Origin: CAVQEK01 sp964596645
GTDB lineage: Bacteria > Bacteroidota > Bacteroidia > Cytophagales > Cyclobacteriaceae
Direction of reading: 5' to 3'
Length of the DNA stretch: 64,000 nucleotides
Assembly: GCA_964596645.1 (NCBI GenBank)
Contig: CAZQVB010000024.1
Location: 1 to 64,000, forward strand
Notes under the pieces: generated by a model
What the model was told of the DNA's origin: nothing
Databases searched by the model: none
What the model saw: the letters and a program-made list of their open reading frames with translations, nothing else
Made by a program: the position numbers and the translations under genes
Part shown: piece after piece, positions 7,174-16,526 of the stretch
How the letters are laid out: each line of letters opens with the position of its first letter
How positions within the stretch are numbered: the stretch's first letter is position 1

Positions 7174-8829
7174 CTATTTCATCTTCTTAAAATGAAACAG
7201 CACTGCCCGGCTGTCGGGAGCATCGAACACATAATCACCGGTGGCCGATGTAGTGAGTGTTTTCTCTGTCATGGCCATCAGGTCGTACATTTTTACCTGC
7301 CACTGGCCGGTTTTCAGTTCGGCTGTTATGTCTTTGTGGGCGGCGTTCGTGCCGAGCAGGTATTCGTTTTTCCCCCATTGAATGCTTCGAAACTGGTCGC
7401 TTATATTGCCGAATATGCCTGTACGTACATTTTTAGGGTAGGAAAAGTGGACAGGCGTCATTCTCCAAAAAGAAATGTTTTCATCCACCACCTTGCGCAG
7501 GTAGGCCAGGTTGTCGGCTGCGGTGTGCTCACTCAGCTTAAAATTGCCGGCAAAGTAGTGGCCCTCCTTATTGCCCGATTTGTGGCCCGTAGAGCCATAG
7601 CTGCAACCGAGCAGCGCGCCCAGGTGCGACTCCACCACGTCGGCTTCGCTCCAGCCATCGCCGGCTCCTTCATAGGCGAGCTCATCGTTGATGAGTGGCA
7701 TGCGCCCGCCACCTATCCAGTAGTTGCGCAGGGCGAAGTCAGCTGCGGAGTACAGGGTTTTTAGTTTGCACTGTAAGATGAGGTGGTCGTTCCACGGCAC
7801 GATGGTGTTCAGTGCGGGGTCCCAGTCGCGCTGGTTGGCATGTACGCTGAGCGGAGTGGGGTAGGCAAGAAACTGCTTGGTGCGGAAACCAAATATTTTT
7901 ATTTCCTCTTCGCTGAATACCGGGTTGCGGATGTCGTACTCGTTGGACAGGCAGAGCCACACGTTGGGGTAGCTGGCGTACCGGGCGGCAATGTACCGGA
8001 GAAAGGGCGTGCTGTCGCCTCCGTTGGCTGCGGCATACAGCGCAGAGCGCGCCTCTTTGCTGTCGGGGCCGTTCATGATGATGTCGGCTATCATGTCTTT
8101 GTCGTAGGCCAGCTTCACAGCCAGGTCTACACGATCTTGAAACCAGGCCGGATTGGGCCGGTGCGAGAAGTTGCCATCGTCGGTTGGCTTGCCCCGGTCG
8201 TCGAGAAAGGGCTTTTGCTCCGGGGTAGGGAAAATATCTCCTGTGATGGAGAAGCGTATTTTGTTGAAGTACCTGGCGTTTTCCTCTACATCGCGGCTGA
8301 TGCTGCCCCCGGTGGGTTCTCCTTTATAATATTCCGACAAAAAGCTGTAGAGCGTATTGCCTACGATGTAGGAGTGCGAGCCGTCGCTGCGCTTGTACCA
8401 TCGACTACCGGCATGTTCTTTATCAACCTCCCAAAATCCTTTATGGGCCGATTGAGTGCAATTGATAGTAAAGCCCTCATGCTGGCCATGGAGTTTTTTG
8501 GCGTTTGATTCAGTCTTCTCGAGCGTCCAGGAGCCAGGCTCTGTGGGACAAAAGCGCACCTTGAACACATTGCCGCTCAGGCCGCCTTTGCCGTCGCCAT
8601 CATAGTAGCCATAGATGGTGTAGCTGGGCCAGCCACTCTCGTGCCGCCAGGTGGTGGTGAGCACCACATCGGCCACTGGCGAATCCTGAGGTTTGTAATT
8701 GTCGCCTTCAAAGGTCAACTCATGCACCTGATATTGGGGCACTGAGGCCGGCTGGGGTTGGGCTTGTGCCAGGTGCAGGCAGGCAAACCAGCACAAAGTC
8801 ATTACGAGCGTTATTCTGCGTGTCATCAT
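7174..8829 (-). CDS. Secreted DUF5060/DUF4038 (GH140-like) glycoside hydrolase
   Basis: The 551-residue protein starts at one of two adjacent ATGs (8829 or 8826), followed by a signal peptide ending AQAQ. A longer frame to 8880 would overlap the upstream stop and hide the signal. Residues ~30-125 match the DUF5060 immunoglobulin-like domain. Residues ~140-480 are a TIM-barrel with SNEYD (Glu297, likely acid/base) and INDELAY (Glu383, likely nucleophile). The tail is a small beta domain of the collagen-binding-like type. DUF4038 includes the GH140 apiosidases of rhamnogalacturonan II degradation; substrate here is inference only. It has two paralogues in the same run. Confidence 0.82.
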   Translation of the reverse strand: MMTRRITLVMTLCWFACLHLAQAQPQPASVPQYQVHELTFEGDNYKPQDSPVADVVLTTTWRHESGWPSYTIYGYYDGDGKGGLSGNVFKVRFCPTEPGSWTLEKTESNAKKLHGQHEGFTINCTQSAHKGFWEVDKEHAGSRWYKRSDGSHSYIVGNTLYSFLSEYYKGEPTGGSISRDVEENARYFNKIRFSITGDIFPTPEQKPFLDDRGKPTDDGNFSHRPNPAWFQDRVDLAVKLAYDKDMIADIIMNGPDSKEARSALYAAANGGDSTPFLRYIAARYASYPNVWLCLSNEYDIRNPVFSEEEIKIFGFRTKQFLAYPTPLSVHANQRDWDPALNTIVPWNDHLILQCKLKTLYSAADFALRNYWIGGGRMPLINDELAYEGAGDGWSEADVVESHLGALLGCSYGSTGHKSGNKEGHYFAGNFKLSEHTAADNLAYLRKVVDENISFWRMTPVHFSYPKNVRTGIFGNISDQFRSIQWGKNEYLLGTNAAHKDITAELKTGQWQVKMYDLMAMTEKTLTTSATGDYVFDAPDSRAVLFHFKKMK

Positions 8830-8852
8830 TTTTCTGAACTGTTTAAGTGGTT

Positions 8853-10421
8853 TTATTCTTTTGTTAAAATCAAAATCCAATCATCTCCTCCGGCGGGTGG
8901 TGCCAGGTCTTTACCTGTTTTGGTTGGTGGAAGCTCTACCCGCTTGCCGGTATCGCCGGCATTGATCCAGGTGACCTGGTACGGGCCGTTTTCAAGCGCT
9001 ACGTCCACCGCTTCGGTTTTTTCCAGATACACGATGTATTGCCTGCCCACATCTGCCAGGCAGTACCCGGTGTTCACCAGATTGGGGGCGGGTACCATGG
9101 TGTGTATAGCTGTCGTTTCCAAAAAGTCCCACACCGACTTTATCTCGTCGTGCCACACCTGATGCCGCTGGTCCATGTCGATGGTGCCGCTAAAGCCAGA
9201 CGACGAGTTGCCGTCCATATCGGCAAAATTGATGGCCGCGGCTGCCATCGTGGCTACGTATGTGTTTTTTCGAATGTCATCTACCGTATAGTCAGGATGG
9301 CCGTACATGTTGCCAGGCCAGAGGGTTTCCTGTGCATACAAGGGCTTTTGGGGGTGGTGATTTTTGAGCAATCCCTCATATAGTTCCCTTCGGTCGGTGG
9401 TTTTAGGACCTTGAAGCACGCCATAGCTTAGCCAGTCTTTATAAATAAATGGGTCGTCGCCTGTAGGATTATGGACCGAAAGCAGGTGGTCAAATACATC
9501 CAAAGAATCGATGAGGGCGCCAAGCCAATTGATTTCCTCAAAGGTGAGATGCGGATTTTTTTTGTACAGCGGCTCAGGGCCTCCGACCAAAAAGAGGACA
9601 TTCCAGTACGGCGCAAGGCGTGCAAGGCAATAGCGCAGGTACGTCTCTTGTGCCTTCTGCTCCCTGGGAAAGTCGGCCTCCTTACCAAAAAACCCGGCGA
9701 ATGGGTACACCAGCAGCTTGCGTTCTTTCAGGTCGTTCAGCACAGCTTCCATATCATCGAAAGCTACAGGATCAGGCCTTTGCTGCAGGCTGTCCCACAG
9801 GTCGGGTGTTTGCCAGCCTTTGCCGCGGGTCTCTACGTTTCTGTTGAGGTAGTGGCTGGCAATCGACAGCATATTGTAGCCCTGGGCTTTGGCCCAATCC
9901 AGAAATCCATTGCGTTCATCGGGGCCCCAGCTTTCGCCGGTATGGGCGTTGGGGGTATTGGCAAAAAACCGGTCGCCAACATGAAAGCTTCTGACCAGCT
10001 CAAACGCTCCACCGCGGTAGCCAAACCATATCGGGTTGCTGGCGTGCTGCGAGATGAGGCCCGGTATGTCGGAAGGCACACAGCGAAAGCGGCCTTGAAA
10101 GCTGTTGCTTCCATCAGAAAACCGGGCCGAATATTGCCAATGACCAACGGTGTCGGGCATGAAACGGATGGCCCATTCACTGCCCCCTTTGTAGAAACCA
10201 TAAAATTGCACCTGCGTTCCATTGGGTCGTGTATAGGTGACATCAAGGGTGATGGCACCGAAGGGGTCGTCATATTGGCGATCGTGCTGAAAGGTTTGTT
10301 CGAATACGTCCCACTGACCGACACGCATTTCATCGCCGGCCGATGCAGGGGAGTAATGCGCTAAGACCAGGCATATAATGATCAGAAAATTGAAGGGGCT
10401 AAGCTCAAGGAATGTTCGCAT
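8853..10421 (-). CDS. Secreted DUF5060-type hydrolase with unusual active-site loop
   Basis: This 522-residue protein has a signal peptide (residues ~10-28) and an N-terminal DUF5060-like domain (residues ~35-115, with GHWQYSARFSDG). A GH-A type barrel and a C-terminal beta domain follow. At the position where its neighbours have SNE/TNE it reads LVGGPEPLY (Glu283), so the usual Asn before the acid/base Glu is replaced by Pro. The second Glu is in LYAQETLW (Glu365). It may act on a different linkage from its paralogues, or be less active. It sits 21 bases after the LamG-like gene and 23 bases before the next paralogue start, which suggests co-transcription. Confidence 0.75.
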   Translation of the reverse strand: MRTFLELSPFNFLIIICLVLAHYSPASAGDEMRVGQWDVFEQTFQHDRQYDDPFGAITLDVTYTRPNGTQVQFYGFYKGGSEWAIRFMPDTVGHWQYSARFSDGSNSFQGRFRCVPSDIPGLISQHASNPIWFGYRGGAFELVRSFHVGDRFFANTPNAHTGESWGPDERNGFLDWAKAQGYNMLSIASHYLNRNVETRGKGWQTPDLWDSLQQRPDPVAFDDMEAVLNDLKERKLLVYPFAGFFGKEADFPREQKAQETYLRYCLARLAPYWNVLFLVGGPEPLYKKNPHLTFEEINWLGALIDSLDVFDHLLSVHNPTGDDPFIYKDWLSYGVLQGPKTTDRRELYEGLLKNHHPQKPLYAQETLWPGNMYGHPDYTVDDIRKNTYVATMAAAAINFADMDGNSSSGFSGTIDMDQRHQVWHDEIKSVWDFLETTAIHTMVPAPNLVNTGYCLADVGRQYIVYLEKTEAVDVALENGPYQVTWINAGDTGKRVELPPTKTGKDLAPPAGGDDWILILTKE

Positions 10422-10442
10422 GGATGCCGGAGTTTAGCTGAT

Positions 10443-11183
10443 TTATTTGTCGTAAACGCGCAGCTCTTTGTACACCGGGCCGGGAAAGCCAAACCAAACG
10501 GTAGGCTTAGGATTGCCATCTTTGCTGAGGTATATGTACTTGAGTGGTGCGTTCTTGTCGCGGTCGCCCAGGTCTTCCGGACCAAAAATTTTGTCGCCAT
10601 TCAGGTATACCGTCAGGTGGTTTCGGTCTATGGCCATACGCCAGGTATAGGTTTTGTCTTTGCTCCAGTCGCTTCGTGCACCGAAGGGGGCGTGTTCAAA
10701 CCGTTTCTCATTGGGTCGCCACAGCACTTTGATGCCCTGACCGTTGTCGTCGGTATATCTTTTTTCTCCAAAGCGCAAAGAAACAAATGGCAACGGCATG
10801 CGCTGCTTTTCATCTTCTTTCATGTCGCGGGTGTACACATCACTAAAGTGACTTCCTTCAGGATTGGCATACAGGCTGAAAAAATGATGCTTTCTGCCCA
10901 TAGTCTGTGTTGTAGGGTCCAGGTTTGTCATATCGAGCTCTATGGCGCCCGACTCGTTGTAGGCGATGCCATCCTTCAGTTCTATCAGTATATAGTCCAT
11001 ACTGTCTACGGCCTGCCAGCCGCCCATGGCAAATTTGCCTCCGCGCACCATGCGAAAGGCCTCGGCGTCGGACGGTTCGAAACTGGTGAGTTGAATGGTT
11101 TCACTAGCCTGCTTTTGCGCAAAAGCTGAAGTAAATGCAAGCAGCACACAGGCTGCTATAAGCAGGTGGGTCGATTTGTTCAT
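10443..11183 (-). CDS. Secreted LamG/jelly-roll domain protein
   Basis: The 246-residue protein has a signal peptide (residues 1-22, ending AFAQ). Residues ~25-245 read as a beta-sandwich of the concanavalin-A-like type, with WRMAIDRNHLTVYLNGDKI close to the strand-turn pattern of LamG and DUF1080-like domains. Such domains bind carbohydrate or form lyases and hydrolases. I cannot see a catalytic signature that decides between the two. It lies directly upstream of a DUF5060 hydrolase gene, so a glycan-binding or accessory role in the same degradation locus is likely. Confidence 0.6.
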   Translation of the reverse strand: MNKSTHLLIAACVLLAFTSAFAQKQASETIQLTSFEPSDAEAFRMVRGGKFAMGGWQAVDSMDYILIELKDGIAYNESGAIELDMTNLDPTTQTMGRKHHFFSLYANPEGSHFSDVYTRDMKEDEKQRMPLPFVSLRFGEKRYTDDNGQGIKVLWRPNEKRFEHAPFGARSDWSKDKTYTWRMAIDRNHLTVYLNGDKIFGPEDLGDRDKNAPLKYIYLSKDGNPKPTVWFGFPGPVYKELRVYDK

Positions 11184-11361
11184 AGTAGTGTTCGTTTGGT
11201 AGTTATAAAATATGTTGGTATGGTAAATTATGAATTGCTCATACCCCGGCCCGGGGAAGGCATACCACTGGTCGCTTCATGGGTGCCATCGCGCCCAAAA
11301 TGTTTTTCAATGGTGCTTTGCTATTGCACGCACTAAATATTTACCGGGGCGGCTGACTGCT

Positions 11362-12339
11362 CTACGCTTTTACGTTGCTCTTTACCTGATCGCGTCTTTT
11401 CATCACTTCTTTAGCGGCTTTGGCTATGTGTTTGGGCTGCATTCCGTAGTAGTCGAAAAGCTCTTCTATGCCGCCACTTTCTATGAATTTGTCGGGCACC
11501 CCGATCTTCTTCACCGGTACGGGAAACTCCTCTGCCACCACACCGAGCACAGCATCGCCAAACCCGCCGTAGTACGAAGCATTTTCCGCCGTGACGGCGC
11601 AGCCGGTCTTGCGCACCGATTCTAAAATCATGCTGCGGTCGATGGGTTTCACGGAAGCCAGGTGTACTACCTCGGCATCTATACCATCCTTTTTCAGCAG
11701 TTCGGCAGCCTCTACATTTTTGGTCAGCATCACCCCGGTACTGAACAGTGTGACATCGCTGCCGGAGCGTACCATAGTGCCCTTGCCCCACTCGAAGGTG
11801 TGGCTTTCGTCAAAATACTCCGGCACCGTGTATCGCGTGACTCGGAAATAGGTAGGCCCCACCCGCTCCATGGACGCATGAATTATTTTCTTCAGGTCCT
11901 GGTTGGTGCCGGCATCGGCCACGTACATGTTGGGCATGGCCCGCATGATGGCCATATCCTCGATGCTGTTGTGCGAGCCTCCCGCCCGGCTGGTAGGCAC
12001 GCCTACGTAGCTGCCGGGAATCTTCACATTCAGGTTGGGGAAACAAATGGAAATGGCGATTTGGTCCAGGGCGCGCCTGGCAGCAAATACGGCAAAGGTA
12101 GATGCGAAGGGGATGAACCCTTCGAAAGCCAGTCCTGCCGATATGCCAAACATATTTTGCTCGGCTATGCCGCATTGAATGAAGCGGTCTGCCCATTTCT
12201 TTTTGAACACTGTAGCCTTGGTGCTGGTATGCAGGTCGGCATCGAGGTATATCATTTTGGGATATGCTTCGCCCACTTCCAACAGTGCCTCGGCGTAGGC
12301 ATCGCGCATTTCTACCATTTTATTATTTGAGTCTGCCAT
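11362..12339 (-). CDS. Transketolase, C-terminal (pyrimidine-binding) subunit
   Basis: This 325-residue protein covers the transketolase Pyr and C-terminal domains only. The TPP-activating glutamate lies in CGIAEQNMFGIS, followed by FASTFAVFAARRALDQI. The C-terminal fold holds VTLFSTGVMLTKNVEAAE. It pairs with the N-terminal subunit 56 bases upstream. Split transketolases move a two-carbon ketol unit between sugar phosphates. Housekeeping transketolases are usually one ~670-residue chain, and split pairs often belong to special pathways such as D-apulose-4-phosphate cleavage (AptAB) or aminoshikimate-like routes. The locus context favours sugar catabolism. Confidence 0.9.
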   Translation of the reverse strand: MADSNNKMVEMRDAYAEALLEVGEAYPKMIYLDADLHTSTKATVFKKKWADRFIQCGIAEQNMFGISAGLAFEGFIPFASTFAVFAARRALDQIAISICFPNLNVKIPGSYVGVPTSRAGGSHNSIEDMAIMRAMPNMYVADAGTNQDLKKIIHASMERVGPTYFRVTRYTVPEYFDESHTFEWGKGTMVRSGSDVTLFSTGVMLTKNVEAAELLKKDGIDAEVVHLASVKPIDRSMILESVRKTGCAVTAENASYYGGFGDAVLGVVAEEFPVPVKKIGVPDKFIESGGIEELFDYYGMQPKHIAKAAKEVMKRRDQVKSNVKA

Positions 12340-12395
12340 TATCGAAAATCTTTATTGCTGTTTAAAAATTTGTTTCTGAAGTCGTTGGCGGCTGC

Positions 12396-13304
12396 TTATT
12401 CACCGCTGTAAAAGGTTTCCTTTTCTACGCGTACGTCTACTTTGGAGTATCCTTTTTCCGGCCTGCCATAGTTGCGGCATACTTCGCGCATCATCTCATC
12501 GGCCGTTTTGGGATCGGGCGCATGGGTGTGCCATTTGTAGTTGAACTCGGCACGCTCTATACCCTTGCCTTTTACAGTATGCGCGATGATCACGTTGGGC
12601 TTGCCATTGGCCTGTACCCATCGGGCGCGGTACAGCGCGCGTGCTACTTCTTCTATGTCGTGGCCGTCTACTTCCTGCACATTCCAGCCAAAAGCGGCCC
12701 ATTTGTCGGCAAACGGCTCCAGGGCCATCATTTCCCAGATCAGGCCTTTGGCCATGGCCTTGTTGTAGTCCACTATGGCGATGAGATTGTCGAGGTGGTA
12801 GTGTGCTGCGGCCATGGCTGCTTCCCAGATGTTGCCCTCGTTGCACTCGCCGTCGCCGATGAGGCAGTACATGCGCGAGCGTGGGTTCTCCTTTTTGCGC
12901 ATGCCCATGGCCATGCCCACCGATACGGAGAGGCCCATGCCGAGCGGCCCGCCGCTGGCTTCTATGCCGGGCGCACTGTCGATGTGCGTGTGGCCTTCCA
13001 GCCCGCCGAGTTCGCAGTATTCATACACTTTGTCTTCCGGGTAGTAGCCTCGGGCAGCCAGCGCGGCGTAGAGCGCCGGCGAACCGTGCGCTTTGGAGAG
13101 TATGAGCCGGTCGCGGTTTTCCATCAGAGGCTCTTTGGGGTCTACTTTCATTTCGTGCCAGTAGAGCACGGCCAGTATTTCGGCCATGGAAAAGGCCCCG
13201 CCAATATGCCCCCACTGGCTCCAGGTGATCATTTCGAGCGATAGCCGGCGTATCTCAAATGCCTTTTCTTCCAGTTCTTTGAGTTTGTCTTCTGTCAGTT
13301 TCAT
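12396..13304 (-). CDS. Transketolase, N-terminal (TPP-binding) subunit
   Basis: This 302-residue protein carries the thiamine diphosphate motif: GDGECNEG, then about 25 residues to IVDYNK, where Tyr replaces the first of the usual paired Asn. Histidines typical of the active site are visible in SKAHGSPALYAAL and GHTHIDSAPG. It has no signal peptide. It forms an alpha2beta2-type enzyme with the downstream subunit. Its upstream gap (13305-13476) holds three hairpins, so it may be expressed separately from the lipoprotein hydrolase gene before it. Confidence 0.92.
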   Translation of the reverse strand: MKLTEDKLKELEEKAFEIRRLSLEMITWSQWGHIGGAFSMAEILAVLYWHEMKVDPKEPLMENRDRLILSKAHGSPALYAALAARGYYPEDKVYEYCELGGLEGHTHIDSAPGIEASGGPLGMGLSVSVGMAMGMRKKENPRSRMYCLIGDGECNEGNIWEAAMAAAHYHLDNLIAIVDYNKAMAKGLIWEMMALEPFADKWAAFGWNVQEVDGHDIEEVARALYRARWVQANGKPNVIIAHTVKGKGIERAEFNYKWHTHAPDPKTADEMMREVCRNYGRPEKGYSKVDVRVEKETFYSGE

Positions 13305-13345
13305 TGTTTTATAAATTGGTTATCATCTGTTTTTTGCATCTGTGT

Positions 13346-13455
13346 CAGGTCTGTGCGTCACAGACCTGGGATTGAGTTTTGTTTTTTAGCAGGTCTGTGC
13401 GTCACAGACCTGGGATGAATTAAATTTTCGTCTCCCCGGTCTGCACACAGACCGG
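13346..13455. repeat. Three consecutive GGTCTG hairpins
   Basis: Two identical hairpins, CAGGTCTGTG-CGT-CACAGACCTG, lie at 13346-13368 and 13390-13412. A third, CCGGTCTG-CACA-CAGACCGG, is at 13436-13455. They fill the gap between the DUF5060 lipoprotein gene and the N-terminal transketolase gene. They belong to the same family as 363-385. They could act as RNA processing or stability elements inside the operon, or be inert repeats. Confidence 0.8.
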
Positions 13456-13476
13456 AACCGGAACCATAGCCCATGT

Positions 13477-15120
13477 TCAATCTTGTCTTATAAGAAAAAC
13501 AACCACATCATCCCCACCATCCAGCTGTATGTTGAGCGAGTCACCTTCTACATCTTCCAGACTCTCCCGCTCACCACTTACCGGATTAATCCGCCACACT
13601 TGGTACCGGCCCGGCTCCAACGTTGCCTTAAAGGAGTTGCCTGCGGCAGAGTAGAATAGGTATTGCCGGCCGGTTTCGGCCAGGGCGTATACTCTTTCGC
13701 CTTCACTGATCAAATCATTGGCACTGCTCATTTTCCAGTATTCTATATCACCCGAGGTGAAGAAGTCGTACAGCACTTTCACATCTTCATACTCCGTCGG
13801 GCCGCTGTGCCAGTTGGCTGAGAAATATGGATGACCATCGCTGTATTCATTTTTATCGCCAGTGGAACCATAGCCACCGGCAGTAAAAATGCCCCACATC
13901 ACTTGGCGATGCTTTTCGCGGGTGAATGGCGGCCATGTGGAGCGGTCGTTGCTGGTGGCCTCACTTTTATCGAATGGCTCTCCGATGTAGCCAAACTCAT
14001 CATTGACCACGGGTATGTTGTGCCCAAGATTATAGGTAATGCTGTAGTTGCCCCACTGATCGCCGTGCTTAGTGGCGGTTTTAAATTCAGGATTAGTGTT
14101 ATCCCACTCATCTTTTACCGTGCCCTGGCCATTGCGCACACCAAGCTGTACGATGGCGTGTACGGGCCAGTCGTAGTTGAAAAACTGAAAGTCAACCCGT
14201 GTTTGCTGATGGATACTCAGAGGCCTTAGCCGACCATCTTGCGACATATATGGATCATTTTTGCGTACCAATTCGCCCAGTTCGTTCCAGAATGGTTTGT
14301 CGCGATCGTGGTCGCGGTATATGTAGTTCCACTCATTGGTGAGGCACCAGATCACGTTGGGGTATGCTGCATACCGATCAACCATATATTGCACGAGCTG
14401 CTTGTCGAGCTGGGGTGTGGCATAGGTTTGGCCGCCATAGCCAAGCAGTATCAGGTCTACGATCACCTCTTGTTCCAGGGCATGTTGCACTATCCGGTCG
14501 AGGGCAAGCCAATAGTCGGCGTCGAACCGCTCGTAATCCAGCGTATCATCTATGGCAGCAAAAGGAAATCGCTCCGGGTAGGGTGTTTTTGGGCTTTTGT
14601 TGGAAATAGCAAAAACCCTGATCTTGTTGATGCCAAACATACCGGCTGAGTCGATCGCTATCTTCCAACGGTCGCCTTCCAGGGCATTGAGCACCATGTT
14701 GTAATAGGTGGTGCCCAGCATAAAATATCGCTTGCCATTGTCGTAGATGAAATGATAGGGATGCTCAGGATCGCGACGCAGGAAGCCGTGTCTGTCTGTT
14801 TCTGCCACCTCGATGTCGCCGCCGCCTATTGTTTCACCCCGATCGACCACCCGATAGCTCCATACGCCGGGCTGTGTAGGGGTAAATCGTATTTTGGCAG
14901 TGTCGGTGTTGTACCAGAAGCCATTGACCGCCAGGCTATCGCTTCCATTTTCATGGGTGAAGGTGGCCGTGATGTCAACATCCGCATAGCGGTCGATATT
15001 TTCTTTGAGAGGGATCTTCAAATCCAGCACTTCCCACTGGCGGCCCCCGAGCTTTTCATCAGATCCACAGCCCCAGGTGATCGCACCCAAGGCCAAAAAA
15101 AGAATGATCGTGTTTTTCAT
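13477..15120 (-). CDS. DUF5060/DUF4038 (GH140-like) hydrolase, probable lipoprotein
   Basis: This 547-residue protein begins with a hydrophobic signal and Cys18 (ITWGC), so it is probably lipidated, although the lipobox is not ideal. DUF5060 spans residues ~28-105. The DUF4038 barrel spans ~110-450, with CLTNEWN (Glu263, likely acid/base) and VVNDEFGY (Glu375, likely nucleophile). The C-terminal ~90 residues match the small collagen-binding-like domain found in GH140 proteins. Family members include apiosidase. Surface anchoring fits capture of oligosaccharides near the cell. It lies 110 bases downstream of the MFS transporter gene in the same direction. Confidence 0.84.
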   Translation of the reverse strand: MKNTIILFLALGAITWGCGSDEKLGGRQWEVLDLKIPLKENIDRYADVDITATFTHENGSDSLAVNGFWYNTDTAKIRFTPTQPGVWSYRVVDRGETIGGGDIEVAETDRHGFLRRDPEHPYHFIYDNGKRYFMLGTTYYNMVLNALEGDRWKIAIDSAGMFGINKIRVFAISNKSPKTPYPERFPFAAIDDTLDYERFDADYWLALDRIVQHALEQEVIVDLILLGYGGQTYATPQLDKQLVQYMVDRYAAYPNVIWCLTNEWNYIYRDHDRDKPFWNELGELVRKNDPYMSQDGRLRPLSIHQQTRVDFQFFNYDWPVHAIVQLGVRNGQGTVKDEWDNTNPEFKTATKHGDQWGNYSITYNLGHNIPVVNDEFGYIGEPFDKSEATSNDRSTWPPFTREKHRQVMWGIFTAGGYGSTGDKNEYSDGHPYFSANWHSGPTEYEDVKVLYDFFTSGDIEYWKMSSANDLISEGERVYALAETGRQYLFYSAAGNSFKATLEPGRYQVWRINPVSGERESLEDVEGDSLNIQLDGGDDVVVFLIRQD

Positions 15121-15230
15121 GTGTTTAATGATTTATGTTAATTCCTTTTGCTTTGCATTTTACTTTCCTCTACCTGTCGACATCCGGACGCACCAGGACT
15201 TACTTTCAGCTTTCAGCTTTGAGCTTCGTA

Positions 15231-16526
15231 TCACTCCACCTTCACCCACTTAGGTCGTATGAATACAAATACTACCACGAGGGCAAACGTGGCCAGTGCG
15301 GCCAGCATGAGGAAGACCGGTGTAAAATCGGCCGACTCATTGGTCATAAGCCCTATGCGCTTGATGACGAAGGCGGTGAACATCATTTCTACAAAGCCTA
15401 CCAGCGCCGATACAGTGCCTACATGGCCTTTCAGCACATCTTGCTTAAAGGCGTGTTGATTGCCCAGAAAAGCGCCTATGCCAAACACATACACGCACAA
15501 CAGCAGCACGGTGAGAAACATAGAATCGACAAATGGCACCAGCAGGGCCGACATCATTAAAGCATACGCTACAAATATGACTGCACGGCGCGCCTTGAGT
15601 ACCGACATAACGCCGCTGAGCCTGAGCACCACGTACCCGCCGACCCAAAGGCCTACATCCTGCATGAAGTAGATAATCTCGAGTTTGTAGCCCAACGTTT
15701 GGTCGAATGGGTGGCCGAGTGCCTGAGTGAAATAAGAAGGAAACCACTGCGTGGCAAAGTATAGACTGGGAATGATGCCTAAACCAATGAGCGCCACACC
15801 CCAGAAGCCGGGGGCCGAAAGCACCTTGATATAGCTGGCGAATATGCTGCCCACTCCGGTGGTGGCTGCCGGCTTGTCGGCCTCTTGTTGGCGCATGCTG
15901 TCTGCCCACTGGGCCGATCGCTGCGCCGGATTTTTGAAGATGGCAAACCAGGGAATAAGCCAAAGAAAGCCCAAACTACCGGCCATGATGAAGCTGTACC
16001 GCCAATCGAAATTGTTGGAAAAATAGATGACGACCGGAGGCGCTGCCAGGGTGGCCAAAAAAGCCCCACTGGCAAAAATGCCGGCAGCCAGGCTGCGCTC
16101 CCTGGCAGGGAATATACGGGCGATGATCAACAGGCAAATAGGAAAATTGACTGCCTCCCACACACCGAGCAGATAGCGCAAGCCAAGAAGCGTTTCATAG
16201 TTTTTTGCAAAACCCACCAGCAAGGTGCTTAGTGACCAACCGATAACCATAATGGGAAAAAATACCCTAAGGTTGCGCAGCCTGTCTATGATGATGCCGA
16301 TAAAGAGGTGCGCGGCGGCGTAGGTGAAAAGAAAAGCGCTGAGCAGGTTGCCGCGCTGTATGTTGTCGAGGCCAAACTCACGGGCTATCGGGTCTATGGC
16401 CGTGCCGAGCGTCTGCCGGTCGAAGTAGTTGATGAAGGTGGCGAGAAACAATGTGCTGAGCACGTACCAACGCCAGTGGCGTTCGAAGTGTGATGCTTGA
16501 TGCTCGTGTGTGGGCGAGTGGTTCAT
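15231..16526 (-). CDS. MFS transporter, anion:cation symporter (ExuT/GudP-like)
   Basis: The 431-residue protein has 12 predicted membrane helices. The first helix reads FINYFDRQTLGTA, a hallmark of the ACS family of MFS carriers (hexuronate, galactonate and glucarate transporters), where the Arg and surrounding residues contact the sugar acid carboxylate. It should import an acidic sugar with protons across the inner membrane. Its start overlaps the GntR stop by four bases (ATGA), so the two are translationally coupled. Confidence 0.87.
   Translation of the reverse strand: MNHSPTHEHQASHFERHWRWYVLSTLFLATFINYFDRQTLGTAIDPIAREFGLDNIQRGNLLSAFLFTYAAAHLFIGIIIDRLRNLRVFFPIMVIGWSLSTLLVGFAKNYETLLGLRYLLGVWEAVNFPICLLIIARIFPARERSLAAGIFASGAFLATLAAPPVVIYFSNNFDWRYSFIMAGSLGFLWLIPWFAIFKNPAQRSAQWADSMRQQEADKPAATTGVGSIFASYIKVLSAPGFWGVALIGLGIIPSLYFATQWFPSYFTQALGHPFDQTLGYKLEIIYFMQDVGLWVGGYVVLRLSGVMSVLKARRAVIFVAYALMMSALLVPFVDSMFLTVLLLCVYVFGIGAFLGNQHAFKQDVLKGHVGTVSALVGFVEMMFTAFVIKRIGLMTNESADFTPVFLMLAALATFALVVVFVFIRPKWVKVE

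Noticed and set aside
9471..10364. 297-residue plus-strand frame opposite a DUF5060 hydrolase gene
   Set aside because: It is a shadow of a well-supported gene on the other strand.
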